Shown here piece after piece: positions 23,108-33,926 of a stretch of DNA of 64,000 nt. The notes beneath the pieces are model-generated. The model had not been told where the DNA came from. It was given only the letters and a program-made list of their open reading frames with translations, and did no database searches. The DNA is from Favolaschia claudopus (taxonomy: Eukaryota; Basidiomycota; Agaricomycetes; Agaricales; Mycenaceae). The position numbers and the translations under genes were made by a program. The stretch is taken from positions 1,054,001 to 1,118,000 of the forward strand of contig JAWWNJ010000028.1 in assembly GCA_037176885.1 (NCBI GenBank), given 5' to 3'. How positions within the stretch are numbered: the first letter of the stretch is position 1; each line of letters opens with the position of its first letter.

Positions 23108-25026
23108 TACTTGTTAAGGGTCCTTTCCTTCCTTTGGCTGATTTCTCTGGTCCGGTTCAGTTCGGTGGCCCTCGTATTCCTCGGCCAACTGCGCGCCCTG
23201 ATACTGCGCCTCCCGTACTTCCGGCACCCAGCTTCCCATTCGTTCCGCCTAGCCAACAACCCGCTAATCCTCTCACACCTGTGGCTCCGGCTGTCCAACC
23301 TCCGGTTGTTCCCCCGGCCCCACAGGCATCTACCTCTGGACCCCAACTTCCTGTATTGCCTCCTGTTCAATCGACGTCGTCTGTTCAAGCGCCTGATGCT
23401 CCGGCACCTGTTGTCACTACGGTCCCGGCAGCACCAACAGCACCAGTAGCTCCGGCAGCTCCGGTCGCCCCTCCGGCTCCGGATGCTTCTACCACGGTAA
23501 CTGCTGCTCCTGTTGTCACAGTCGCTCCTACTGCTCCTGTTGCCCCAGTTCCCCCGGTTGCCCCGGTCGCACCAGCTCCTCCGGCTCAACCCACTGGTCA
23601 ACAAGCACAGGCACCCTCTCAGTCGAACCCAGCACCTCCGGCTCCCCCGGCTCCGCCTCCTCCGCCCGCTCCTGGACCTGGTGGTCCGAGTGGCCCTGGC
23701 GGTTCTGGTGGGCCTAGTGGTCCTGGTGGCAATCCTCCCGGTCCAGGCGGTCAGCCTCCCAACATTCCCAACGCGCCTTTCCCACCCGGCTATGGCCCCG
23801 GTGGAAGTGGCGCTGGAGGGCACGGCGGCGGAGGTGGTGGGGGTGGTGGTGGTGGCGGGGGCGGCGTTGGTCCTTTTGGTCCTCCGCCATTTCCCGGTCC
23901 CCGTGGTCCTCCTGGTCCGCCCGGCCCTCCTGGTCCGGCTTATTATTATCCTGCTCCGCATAATCCCCAGTTTGATCTCGCAGTCCAGCAGATCTCCCAA
24001 GCCATGGCAATCCTTGCCAACAACGCGACAGCTCCTCCGCGTTCGAATCGCTCGGCTCTCAGAGCTCCGGACACCTTCGATGGTTCGGACCCGAGCAAGC
24101 TTCCTACGTTCATCGGCCAAGTCTATCTTCACATTGACGAACGCCCGCAGGATTTTCCGACGGATGATGATAAAATCAATTACATCCGTTCGTACCTGCG
24201 TGGAACCGCCCAACAATGGTTCCAGATGGATGTGTTCAATCAGGGAGCACCTCTTCCGGCTTGGGACGGCAACATCCAGCTGTTCATCCAAGAGCTCGTT
24301 ACCAACTTCGGTCCGCCCGATATGGCCGGAGAAGCGCGGGCTCATTTGGAGCAGTTGAGTATGAAGCCGGGGGATCGCATCGCGACTTATCAAGTCGAGT
24401 TCGATGCGCATGCGAAGTTGACGGGGTATAACGACACGGCCCTTCACCGCTTCTTCTATCGTGGTCTTCCGTCCCGCATCAAGGACGAATTGTGCCGCGG
24501 CCTCATCCCGGCTTCTCTGCAGGGTCTCAAGAACCTTTCGCGTTCGATCGACCAGCGCTATCACCAGCGCTTGCAGGAGAAGAATTGGGAACGCGCGACC
24601 AATCCGCCTGCGGCTCATCGCTCGCCCGGCACCCCGAATGCGTCCGGCAATCCGCCCGGCAATTCTCCCGGTGCAGGCGGCGGCGGTGGTGGTAGACAAC
24701 AGAAGGGTAAGGGCCGGGGAAAGCCCTTTACGTCCGGCAAGCCTAATCCGTCTCCAAATCATCCTCCCGCTTCTCCGGCTGCTAACGGCGCACAGGCTCA
24801 GCCTAAGCAGAAGCCGTACGCCGCCAAACTCGACTCCTCCGGCCGTCTCAAGCCGGAGGAACGTGAGCGCCGGATGAAGAACAATCTGTGCATGTTCTGC
24901 GGGAACCCCGGACATAAGGCTGCCGACTGTCGGAAGCGGCAGAGTGCGATTCAAGGCAAGGCGGCTACTGCTTCTCAGCCGCCTGGCGCCTCTGCTAACG
25001 CCAACACCTCCGAGCCAAAAAAATAG
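23108..25026 (+). CDS. gag: Retrotransposon gag polyprotein
   Basis: Forms the virus-like particle that packages the element RNA. The frame is open from before the LTR edge to TAG at 25024-25026. The first 200 codons or so are Pro/Ala/Val-rich. Gly-rich and collagen-like GPPGPP stretches follow (to about 23940), then the conserved gag domain (about 24055-24570, with DTFDGSDPSKL and LRGTAQQWF). A basic linker leads to one CCHC zinc knuckle, CMFCGNPGHKAADC, near 24889-24930. The first ATG in frame is only at 24003, right before the gag domain. Initiation is therefore unresolved: a shorter gag from 24003, a non-AUG start, or a spliced leader. I put the left limit at the first base after an acceptor-like AACAG at the LTR edge. 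Confidence 0.9.
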
Positions 25027-25064
25027 TCAGCGGCTCGGCCCCCTCTGCACCTGGCCCGAGCCGC
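25017..25064 (+). promoter_or_regulatory. Programmed -1 ribosomal frameshift signal (gag to pol)
   Basis: The last gag codons read A-AAA-AAA (25017-25023) directly before TAG, exactly in the X-XXY-YYZ register. After a 6-nt spacer, GCGGCTCGG (25030-25038) pairs with CCGAGCCGC (25056-25064). That is a 9-bp stem, extendable by two G-C pairs across a one-base bulge, with a loop of about 12 nt. The -1 frame is open through this point into pol. This is the classic layout for fusing gag to pol at a set ratio. Confidence 0.88.
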
Positions 25065-28000
25065 GTTGACTCCGAGGTGTATCCAGAGGTGACACTCAAC
25101 GCTTCCGCTCTTTCCCCGAACTCTTTTAATGTTGATCTTGATGTATCTGTATTTTCCGCGGACTATTTATCCTCGTCCGGCATTACGCCCGGCATTCTCG
25201 GTATTCCTCCCACTTCGGACGTAGGCTTAACCCTGCGTCCGGACGTTGTAACAAGAGTTGCCGCGGGATTCAACTCTCGCTTACGGGCACTCATCGACTC
25301 CGGCTCGTCTCACTGTTTTGTGTCTGCTCGAGTATGCGAATCTAATGGGTTTTCTCCGTATGCGGTCCCGCCAGTCAAACTGCGATATCTCGACGGCTCC
25401 TCTTCGGTCATCGACAAGCAAATCCAGCTTCTTGTTCGATTTCCAACCGGCGATGTCCATTCTATGGAATTTTATGTTACCCGTCTAGACTCTACCTGCG
25501 ACTCGGTTCTTGGACTAAATTGGCTCCGCCGCTACAATCCGTCGATTGACTGGCGTTCAGCCTCACTAAAGTTCTGTCCAGTTTACGGTGATTCTGCTGT
25601 GTCGACACACTCGGACGTTGCTCCGACTCTACCGGCGATACCTCCAGTTACGGAGAAGGCGGACGACTTGGCAACCCCAATTGTTCCTCCGTCTCAATCG
25701 CAATCCAACATAATATCATCGTCACCCTCCGGCTCTGCTCCTGAGGGTTGTCCGGCCTTCACCCCGCCGGCGTCGGATCGTCCGGACAAGTCTCCTCCGG
25801 CGACAAGTTCTAGATTCACCGCACCTCTCGTGTCAATCATCAATGCTGCTGCATACAGCGTCATCATCCGCGACAAAGACACCACCCAGTTCACTATTCG
25901 TATGGAACCTCCGGACGAGGTTGCCGGACGAAGTGCTACTACGGATGGCCCGCCTTTCAGCACCGAAGGCATTCCACCCGAGTACCACGACTTCGCCGAC
26001 GTCTTCTCCGAATCCGAGGCTTACAATCTACCGCCCCATCGAGACTACGATCTGAAGATCGAGACTATCGATGGCGCGGAGCCTCCGGTCGGTCCCATCT
26101 ATTCCCTTTCTCCGGCCGAGCTTGCTGCGCTCCGGGAGTTCATCGACAAGAACTTGAAGTCGGATTTCATCTTTCCGGCTCGTTCCTCCCATGGCGCACC
26201 AATCCTCTTCGCTAAGAAGAAGGACGGAAGTCTCCGGCTCTGCGTTGACTACCGTGGCCTCAATCGAATCACTAAGAAGGACCGCTATCCGCTTCCTCTG
26301 ATTGCGGACCTTCTCGACGCCCCGGGAAAGGCTCGAATTTATACGAAACTGGATCTCCGGCACGCATACCATTTGCTCCGGATTGCCGCGGGAGATGAGT
26401 ACAAAACCGCTTTTCGCACCCGGTATGGCTCTTATAATTTCAGAGTCGTGCCGGAGGGACTATCCAATGCTCCGGCCGCCTTTCAGCGCTTCCTTAATTC
26501 CCTCTTCGCCGATCTCTTGGACGTTTACGTCGTCGTTTACCTCGACGACATCTTGGTCTACTCCGACGACCCGTCCAACCATACTGAGCACGTTCGTGAA
26601 GTGCTCAGTCGCCTTCGTAAAGCTGGCTTGTACTGCAAGCTTCCGAAGTGCGAATTCGGTGTTACGACTTGCGAATACCTCGGCTACATCCTGTCGCCGG
26701 ACGGTTTCCGCATGTCGGAGGAGAAGATCTCCGCTATCACTGACTGGCCCGTCCCCCGGAAAGTGAAGGACGTTCAATCCTTCCTTGGTTTTTGCAATTT
26801 CTACCGTCGCTTCATCTATGGCTACTCCGGCATCACTGTTCCGCTCACCCGGCTCACCCGGGCTGCGGCCCGGTGGGATTGGAGTCCGGCCTGTCAGCAC
26901 GCGTTCGACACTCTCAAGGCTGCCTTCACATCGGCGCCAATACTAGCCCACTGGATCCCTGGTCGTGAATGCATGGTCGAGACAGACGCGTCCGACTATG
27001 CTCTCGCCGGCATCCTCTCTATTCAGGGAGAGGACGGCGAATGGCATCCTGTGGCATTCCGGAGCCGGACGTTCACTCCTCCGGAATTAAACTACGACAC
27101 GCACGATAAGGAACTCCTTGCTATTTTTGATTGCTTTACTCATTGGCGTCATTATCTCGAGGGTACCGCACATCCTGTCGACGTTGTCACGGACCACAAG
27201 AATCTAGAATACTTTGCGACGACCAACACTCTCACCCGTCGCCAAGTACGCTGGTCCGAATACCTTTGCCATTTTAATATGGTGATTCGCTTCCGTCCGG
27301 GACGACTAGGTGGCAAGCCGGACGCGTTAACTAGACGATGGGACGTCTATCCGAAAGAGGGGGATACGGCCTTCAGTAAAGTCAATCCTCAGAATTTTCG
27401 GCCCATCTTTTCTACCGATCAGTTGACTGCGTCCCTTAATGTGACCTACCTAGAAGATGTCTGCCTTCGTGCTTCAGCTCTAATGGACACGGAACAACTT
27501 CATCGCGACATCAAATCCCATTATCCCGACGACCCCGCTGCAGCAGCCGGACTCGATATCGCATCGTCCGGCTCCTCCGGCACCACGCGCTGGACTCTTG
27601 ACGCAACCGGTCTACTCTTACTCAACAACCGCGTCTATGTCCCGCAGGTTTCTGGTGATACTCCCGATATCCTACGCATACGTGTTCTTCAGAACAAGCA
27701 TGACCACATTCTCTCCGGCCATTTTGGACAGAACCGAACTTTGGCTCTCGTCCGGCGCGAATACGCCTGGCCCGGCATGCGAACGTTCGTCCGGGATTAC
27801 TGCCGATCCTGTACTCAATGCAAGCGCAACAAGGCCCCGAGGCACAAGCCATATGGACTCCTCCGGCCTCTTCCCGTCCCTCTCCGTCCATGGCATTCTA
27901 TTTCTATCGACTTCATTGAAAACCTTCCTTACGCTGGCGAGTACAACTGTATTTGCGTTATAGTTGATCGGGCGTCGAAACAGGTCATCCTCATTCCCTG

Positions 28001-28988
28001 CGACTTCCACATCACGTCCGTCCAACTCGCCCGGCTATTTCTTATTCACGTCTTCTCGAAACATGGAGTTCCGTCCCACATCACCTCCGACCGCGGGACG
28101 GAGTTTGTATCGGCTTTCTTCCGCGCACTTGGCGAACTACTCGGCATGACTATGCACTTCACGTCCGGCCACCATCCGGAGGCGGACGGGCAGACGGAGC
28201 GCATGAACCAAACTGTCGAGCAGTATATTCGGATGTACTGTGCGTTCCACCAGGACGACTGGGACGAGCTTCTGCCTCTTGGCGAGTTCGCTCTCAACAA
28301 CGCTCCGAACGCTTCCACCGGTATATCGCCATTCTTCGCCAACAAGGGCTATCATCCGGCTCTTACATTCCACGAGACTTCTGTCGAAGGCAACAACGTC
28401 GACAAGGCTCGCGACTATGTTTATGAACTTCAATCCGTTCATGAATACCTTCGTACGCAGCTCACTATTGCTACGGAGCGTTACAAAGAGATCGCTGACC
28501 GGAAACGTCTTCCCGACCCGGACATCAAGCCGGGCGACCAGGTCTTCATCTCTACGGAGTTCATTGCCACGACCCGTCCTACGGAGAAGTTCTCTGAGAC
28601 GCACTTCGGTCCTTACGAAGTCCTCGAGAAGACCTCCGGCGCGTCGTACCGGATCAAACTTCCCAAAGCTCTTTCGCGCATTCACCCGGTCTTCCATGTT
28701 TCCTCACTTGAACCGCACGTTCCTAATCCATTCCCCGGTCGAAATGATATTCCGCCCGGTCCGGCCGAAGTGATCGATGGGGAAGAACATTACGAAGTGT
28801 CGGCTATTCTCGACTCCAAAATCGATAGACGATTCCGACGTTGTCCTCTACGCTACCTTGTAGAGTGGAAGGGTTGGACTCACACTGGCGACAATTCGGA
28901 ATGGGTTGCTGCCGATGACTTGGATTCGCTCGAGTTGTTAGCGCAATTCCATGTCAAATATCCCGACAAGCCAGGACCCGAGTGGTAG
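25023..28988 (+). CDS. pol: Pol polyprotein: protease, reverse transcriptase, RNase H, integrase, chromodomain
   Basis: Read in the -1 frame relative to gag, open from the slippery site to TAG at 28986. The aspartic protease motif ALIDSGSS lies near 25285-25310. The reverse transcriptase has KKKDGSLRLCVDYRGLN and the catalytic YLDD at 26538. RNase H follows (ETDASDYALAG, near 26970-27020). The integrase has an HHCC finger (about 27695-27830), then Asp in SIDFIENLP (near 27905), Asp in TSDRGTEF (near 28088) and Glu in HPEADGQTER (near 28180). The last 60 residues or so are a chromodomain (YEVSAILDSK...YLVEWKGW), which in chromoviruses steers integration to marked chromatin. No stop or frameshift interrupts the 1300 codons, so the enzyme set looks intact. 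Confidence 0.96.
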   Translation: MVSGSAPSAPGPSRVDSEVYPEVTLNASALSPNSFNVDLDVSVFSADYLSSSGITPGILGIPPTSDVGLTLRPDVVTRVAAGFNSRLRALIDSGSSHCFVSARVCESNGFSPYAVPPVKLRYLDGSSSVIDKQIQLLVRFPTGDVHSMEFYVTRLDSTCDSVLGLNWLRRYNPSIDWRSASLKFCPVYGDSAVSTHSDVAPTLPAIPPVTEKADDLATPIVPPSQSQSNIISSSPSGSAPEGCPAFTPPASDRPDKSPPATSSRFTAPLVSIINAAAYSVIIRDKDTTQFTIRMEPPDEVAGRSATTDGPPFSTEGIPPEYHDFADVFSESEAYNLPPHRDYDLKIETIDGAEPPVGPIYSLSPAELAALREFIDKNLKSDFIFPARSSHGAPILFAKKKDGSLRLCVDYRGLNRITKKDRYPLPLIADLLDAPGKARIYTKLDLRHAYHLLRIAAGDEYKTAFRTRYGSYNFRVVPEGLSNAPAAFQRFLNSLFADLLDVYVVVYLDDILVYSDDPSNHTEHVREVLSRLRKAGLYCKLPKCEFGVTTCEYLGYILSPDGFRMSEEKISAITDWPVPRKVKDVQSFLGFCNFYRRFIYGYSGITVPLTRLTRAAARWDWSPACQHAFDTLKAAFTSAPILAHWIPGRECMVETDASDYALAGILSIQGEDGEWHPVAFRSRTFTPPELNYDTHDKELLAIFDCFTHWRHYLEGTAHPVDVVTDHKNLEYFATTNTLTRRQVRWSEYLCHFNMVIRFRPGRLGGKPDALTRRWDVYPKEGDTAFSKVNPQNFRPIFSTDQLTASLNVTYLEDVCLRASALMDTEQLHRDIKSHYPDDPAAAAGLDIASSGSSGTTRWTLDATGLLLLNNRVYVPQVSGDTPDILRIRVLQNKHDHILSGHFGQNRTLALVRREYAWPGMRTFVRDYCRSCTQCKRNKAPRHKPYGLLRPLPVPLRPWHSISIDFIENLPYAGEYNCICVIVDRASKQVILIPCDFHITSVQLARLFLIHVFSKHGVPSHITSDRGTEFVSAFFRALGELLGMTMHFTSGHHPEADGQTERMNQTVEQYIRMYCAFHQDDWDELLPLGEFALNNAPNASTGISPFFANKGYHPALTFHETSVEGNNVDKARDYVYELQSVHEYLRTQLTIATERYKEIADRKRLPDPDIKPGDQVFISTEFIATTRPTEKFSETHFGPYEVLEKTSGASYRIKLPKALSRIHPVFHVSSLEPHVPNPFPGRNDIPPGPAEVIDGEEHYEVSAILDSKIDRRFRRCPLRYLVEWKGWTHTGDNSEWVAADDLDSLELLAQFHVKYPDKPGPEW

Positions 28989-29141
28989 CCGGATGAACGC
29001 GTTCACCCGTCTTCCGGCTCCTCCGTCCTCCGGCTCACCCGTCACCCGGCTCATCCGACTTGGCTTACTTCACACCAAAAAGGACCAAGAAAACAATTCG
29101 GTTCGCTATTCGATTTTATTTACAAAAAGTTCATTTTTTAT

Positions 29142-29519
29142 TTACAAGTCCGCCTGGGACTGTTCACCTCCAACATCCGGCCCTTCTTCATTTCCCCCGG
29201 CCTCTCCGGCCTCTTCCATCTCTTCCTCTTCCGCCTCTCCATCCCTCTCGTCATCCGAGTCCATGAGGACGAGGACTTCTTTCCCCTGTTCAACCGTCCT
29301 CATAAATCCCTCCGGCACTTCAGCCGGAGGTACGACTTGCTCCTCCGGTTCTTTCTTCACCTCCTCCAACGACACCTGGAGCGCCTGGATCTTCTCATCC
29401 CGCTCCTTATCCCTCTCCTGCTCCTCCGCCTTCCGCTTATCCGCTTCCGCCTTCTCCGCCTTCAACTTCTCCAGTTCCTCCTTCCGTTTCTTAGAGCCGT
29501 AGTGGTAATATAATGCCAA
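29142..29519 (-). pseudogene. Antisense coding remnant: Lys/Glu coiled coil with acidic tail
   Basis: A 125-codon frame directly beyond pol, opposite in sense, without a plausible start of its own. The codons after an acceptor-like CTCTAAG encode KKRKEELEKLKAEKAE-type heptads and then a strongly acidic tail. Its start abuts the inverted-end insertion at 29533. Its composition resembles the C-terminal part of the antisense gene beyond that insertion (33927-35439). It may be a downstream exon of that gene now cut off, or a related second gene. Confidence 0.5.
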
Positions 29520-30904
29520 AATACACTCACGCTAGCCACGCGTTGCGATTCCATTTGCCCTAACACTAGCCAGGCCCTTGCTGTGGCAACCGCTGTCAAC
29601 GGTTGTTACGGCGGCTGCTCCGATCAATCAATCACGCCTCGGAACTAGATTTTGGCCGGTGTTGATGCGTTGATCATGCTGTGACATTTGTGACACCTCC
29701 CCACCAGCGCCCTCCCGCCGCTTCCCGCCAGCGCCGGCGCTGCGTACGCGGCGACGGCTCTGCGCGGCGTCTACGCTCGAGCCTCTTCTAGTCGCAGCTA
29801 GCCGCCCACTCAGACTAACAGGCCGCGTGTTACCATCGAATTTAGAAAGCGCCCCAGCTGTTCTCGTTGGCGCTGCCGCTTTCCTGCTTACGGTTGTGCT
29901 CTTCGGTGGCGCTCACTCGCCGATCCTTGCTTTTGCCAGCTGTCACCGCTGTCTGCATTCTGCTGGTGTGCAACATCGATCGAGGAACCCACCACCGGTT
30001 CACTTGCTCCCGCCAGCGCACCGCAGTCGGATCCAGCGGCGCTTGGCAACTGACTTTCTAACCCGTCTCTAGCCTCGCCGCTTGCTGTCTCTATGTAGCC
30101 CGGTCGCCGCTGCTCTCAGTAAACAAGAAATGCCGCCGCCACGTCGAATTAGCGCCGCACTGCTGCCTTCGGCTTTACATCCACTGCGCCCCAGACGCTC
30201 TTGTCTCATGGTAAGTCATTTTCACTATCTCAGGTTGTGGAGCGTACTGATCGTAGGTGCAGGCTCGGTGTTTGATCCGCCCCTCTCTTCGTTGTCTACC
30301 GTTCTCTGTGCCTTCCCATCCACCTCGTTAGCGCTCCCCCCATTGCCACCCACCCGTTCATCTCTACCCTTCGCCTCCCCCTCCAACACCTCTTCCCTCA
30401 CCCCACCTCATTCTCCGGCGTGAGGTTCGGGCAACAGCAGATCCCCTCCGCCGCCCCCATGGCAGCGTATCGATGAAAAGAACCTCACCTTCCCATCCAG
30501 CCTATACCTCTCCTTTTTCCGTCGTCCCTTTCTTTCCTTGACCCGCAGGCGTCTCTACGCTGCATTCCCCCAACACAGCCCCATATCCGCAACCCTGAGC
30601 GACCTTCTCCCTTCCCCAAGTTGAACGACTAAACTGCCGCCTATGACTTCATTTTCGATCCCCGGAACCGTCTCGATATCGCCCACCAAAACTTTCTGTT
30701 GCCTCGTAAACCTAGTCCTTGGAACTTGAAACAACAAACTTGAAACACCGACGCGTGCGGATTTCGAGTTGGGAAGAAGCTAGGCCGATCTGGGTGAAGG
30801 ATCGGCAGGTATGGTGCGTTTATCCTTCTACTCTTTTCTCAATCTAACGGCGACACGACCCTTCCTACCTATCTCCTCTCCTCAAACCGGATTAGAAATA
30901 TAGG

Positions 30905-31264
30905 GTCACGAACATAATATCACGAACATACACGAACAACGCTGCTTGACGCAGCGTCTCTTGACCTCTGCATATATCATGTTCACTCCTTCCTCCTTCC
31001 CCTCGCTCCCGCTATTCATTTCCGCCCTGCCTGTGTTTCTCGGTCACGAACAAATCACGCATAGTTGTCCGTGTTCGTGATCTGTTCGTGATTCTTTGTA
31101 TTCATCGACTTTGCATCACAATTTCCTCCCTATCTTCATAGTCTGTATGACATTACTGTGTAGTAAGTAGTCTCTGAATCATTATTCAGTGTAGAAGACG
31201 AGCGTTTGAGTTGATAGAAGCGAAAAAAAGCGAGAAGAGACTGCCGCTCAACTGTGTTCGTGAC
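30905..31264. repeat. Small repeat bounded by inverted GTCACGAACA
   Basis: GTCACGAACA at 30905-30914 is inverted at 31255-31264. Several more copies of TCACGAACA or its complement lie between (near 30920, 31044, 31068 and 31080). It may be a MITE of about 360 bp nested in the larger insertion; no target duplication was found. Confidence 0.4.
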
Positions 31265-32779
31265 ACCTCGGCGGTTACCGGAACGTCTCCTTATTGGCTC
31301 GGATGGTGGTCCGAACTGGGCGCTTAATTTTTGAACCTCGGCGCCAGTTTCATTTCTTCGGTTCGTTCAGTGCGCCCAACACTCTGTCTAGTCTGAGAAT
31401 ATTTGGGTAGACTCCCCAATATATCCACAACAACATATTCCAAAATTACGGCCCGTGGATTTTTCCCTGTTTCAATATAGGTGAGTGTTTTGCTGGCCCA
31501 AAGGTTTGAAGTTGGTTTGAAGTGAGAACTTGTCCTAAACCCACTGGACGATTCGCGCACCCGGTATCCCTAAGATTCAACACCTCGTTACTTCCTAGTT
31601 TATATGGTTCACTGCGGTACATTAAGTCGCTTCTAATCAGAAATTTAGCCTCTAGTCTCATGTCGACACCCACAAAAGCCAAGAGGTGGGAAAGTGTTCG
31701 ATTTTGAAATCGCATCCTGGGACTTAATTCTGTGCAATACCAGCTCAATTAATTCAGAAACCTTGTTTGCCGCAATATTGGCCTTGACGCTCCATAGGGG
31801 AGTCCGCACGAAGCTCGACCATTCTAAGCTCAGTCACGTCGAATCACTTGATATGCCATGCACCATACTGAAACTTAATTACTGTTAGCATATACTAGCT
31901 GTAGTACGCTAAATAGACTACATATATAAGTAGAGTAACGATCGAACAGAGACGTACGAAGATTTTTGTTGTGCCACAACGTTTTGAAACAAATTCGGTC
32001 AATAAAATTCATTCTGGTCCATTTCTTGCCAGAAACAACTCAAATTAGCGAGAACCATGTACCTAAATGCAAATCTGCCATCTGAGACCGTTCTACAGCT
32101 GCATAATTTGAATCTGCTTGTGTTCGATTTCACAATTACCAAAACAGGATAATGGCGTTGAATATCGGAGATCGCACCGATGGCTCCGAGCCAGTCGGAA
32201 ACGATTCCGATGCGTGAGTCACAGCGTTACAAGTGTCAACGTGGCGCAATCTCTCGCTCTTCCTGCGCTCTCTGAGTGCTGTCCGGGTCCCCACCTCCTC
32301 CATCTCTTCCTCTTGTACTACGACAACGTCAAGATTTCGGACTTGCCTTCTTGACTCACCAACCTCCCTCACCGCCTGTAATCCCTTGAATCTCTGCCCT
32401 CAAAGACCACGACAACACCAACAGACTTTCAGAGGCGACATGTACAGTACACGCCCTCGACTGCGACGACCTGCCACAGCAAGACTGCAAATTACGGAAC
32501 AGGATGTTTGAGGGGAGCAATGTGCTCAGCGATTGCGGCTGGGGTAAACGAGCGTTCAAGGAGTTTCGGGTATGTTTTTTCCCTTCTTTTTCTTCGACTT
32601 CTGCTCCTCGTTCACATACACAACTAGTACATACGTCTCACTCCCCGTACCCCCACCCCCGCGGCCGCGCCGTAACGTCATTCACCCTACCCCCACACCG
32701 CAACGTCGAAGTGTCGCGCCCGCACCTGCAAACGCAAGCAAACGTAGGTGCACTACCCCACCACCATCCGCGTCTGCAA

Positions 32780-33060
32780 GCGCAAGCGCAAATAACGGTG
32801 TATCTCACCATCGCCGTATCTACCCCACCACCATCGGCATCCACGACGCAAGTGCAAATGACGGCGTAACTCGCCTCTGCCCCCGCCGCTTCGCCGTCTC
32901 ACCCACACCTATGCCGCCACCATCTGCACCTCTGAGCGCAAGAGCAAATGACGGTGTGACCCGCCCCCGTTCCCGTCACTTCGCCGTTCCCCCGCATCCA
33001 CCCCACCATCCCCGCGTCCCGCGAACGCAAACGCAAACGACGGTGCATCTACGTGTACCA
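32780..33060. repeat. Irregular GC-rich repeats around GCAAATGACGGTGT
   Basis: Related copies of GCAAATRACGGYGTNWCYCGCC occur near 32785, 32850, 32944 and 33028, embedded in CCCGC/CCACC-rich DNA. The uneven spacing (about 65-95 bp) argues against a simple satellite. No coding sense is evident on either strand. Confidence 0.4.
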
Positions 33061-33926
33061 CCCGCGCCCGCAAACAAACGCGCGCGTACCCCACTCTTCC
33101 GCCGCCCCCCCGTGCCCGCCCCCGCGTCACCCCGCCACCACCGGTACCCGCACAAGCAAGCCCGAACGAAACCGTCCCCGCGCTGACGCATCACCCCAAC
33201 ACATCCACACGCCCGCCCGCCCCGGTGCGCGGAACCCGAACGGTGAGCTTTTTCCTTTTTCCCCTGCTTCCGTTCTGGCACGGGAGGTATTGACCGAGCG
33301 ATTGCGGAAGACGCGGTACAAGGCGGCTAGACACGTCGGCAGTGGCGGGTCTAGAACGCGCGGAGGAAGCAGTACGAGCGGGCGGGGGCGGGGCGAGGGA
33401 GCCGAATTGGGAGGGGTGCGAACCGATACGATGCACCACGGCGACGGGTTTGAGAAAGGGAGGATAAAAAGCAGGACGTCTGGCCAGTGGCTGGTTTGGA
33501 ACGCGTGAGGGAAGCGGTATGAGCGGGGGCGGTGAGGGCGGGAGCGGCGCTGGTTGATGGGCTAGGATGCGTGGCGCGGCGGCGACGACGACGAGGTCGA
33601 TGGGTGGGGCGGGTTAGACGGGAGAATGGCAGGGTTACTGCGATCGCGCAGGAGGGGTGAGCAGGAACGCGAGCGGGGCGTAGAGAGCGGCGCATCAAAT
33701 GTACCCGTATTTACGAAATATATTTTGACGTGTTCCGCGACGATCAAAATGTCGGCGACAGCGCCGAACGAGCCGTAGATGAGCCTGATGATGGAGAGCC
33801 GGCTATACGGGAGAGAAATAGGCAGAATATAATATATAATATAGGCTAGCAAGGCCCTGGCTACAGTTAGTGCTAATAACATCGCAACGCGTGGCTACAG
33901 TGAGCAGTGATTGAATTATGTCACAC

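Larger units (their letters stand above)
29533..33897. mobile_element. 4.4-kb insertion with inverted ends inside the chromovirus
   Basis: TAGCCACGCGTTGCGAT at 29533-29549 is inverted exactly at 33881-33897. The match continues imperfectly for some 35 bp (TAGCCAGG.CCTTGCT). TA lies at both tips, so a TA-duplicating element (Tc1/mariner-like) is possible, but no transposase is seen. The interior has no recognisable gene and seems to hold other repeats. The nature of the element is unresolved; the paired ends are clear. Confidence 0.6.

Noticed and set aside
22945..24954. A 669-codon minus-strand Arg-rich frame across gag
   Set aside because: It is the complement of Pro/Ala/Gly codons in gag. 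Composition alone explains its openness, and it has no domain.
32572..33186. Plus-strand Pro/Arg/His-rich frame in the 4.4-kb insertion
   Set aside because: GC-rich irregular repeats explain it; no start context and no domain.
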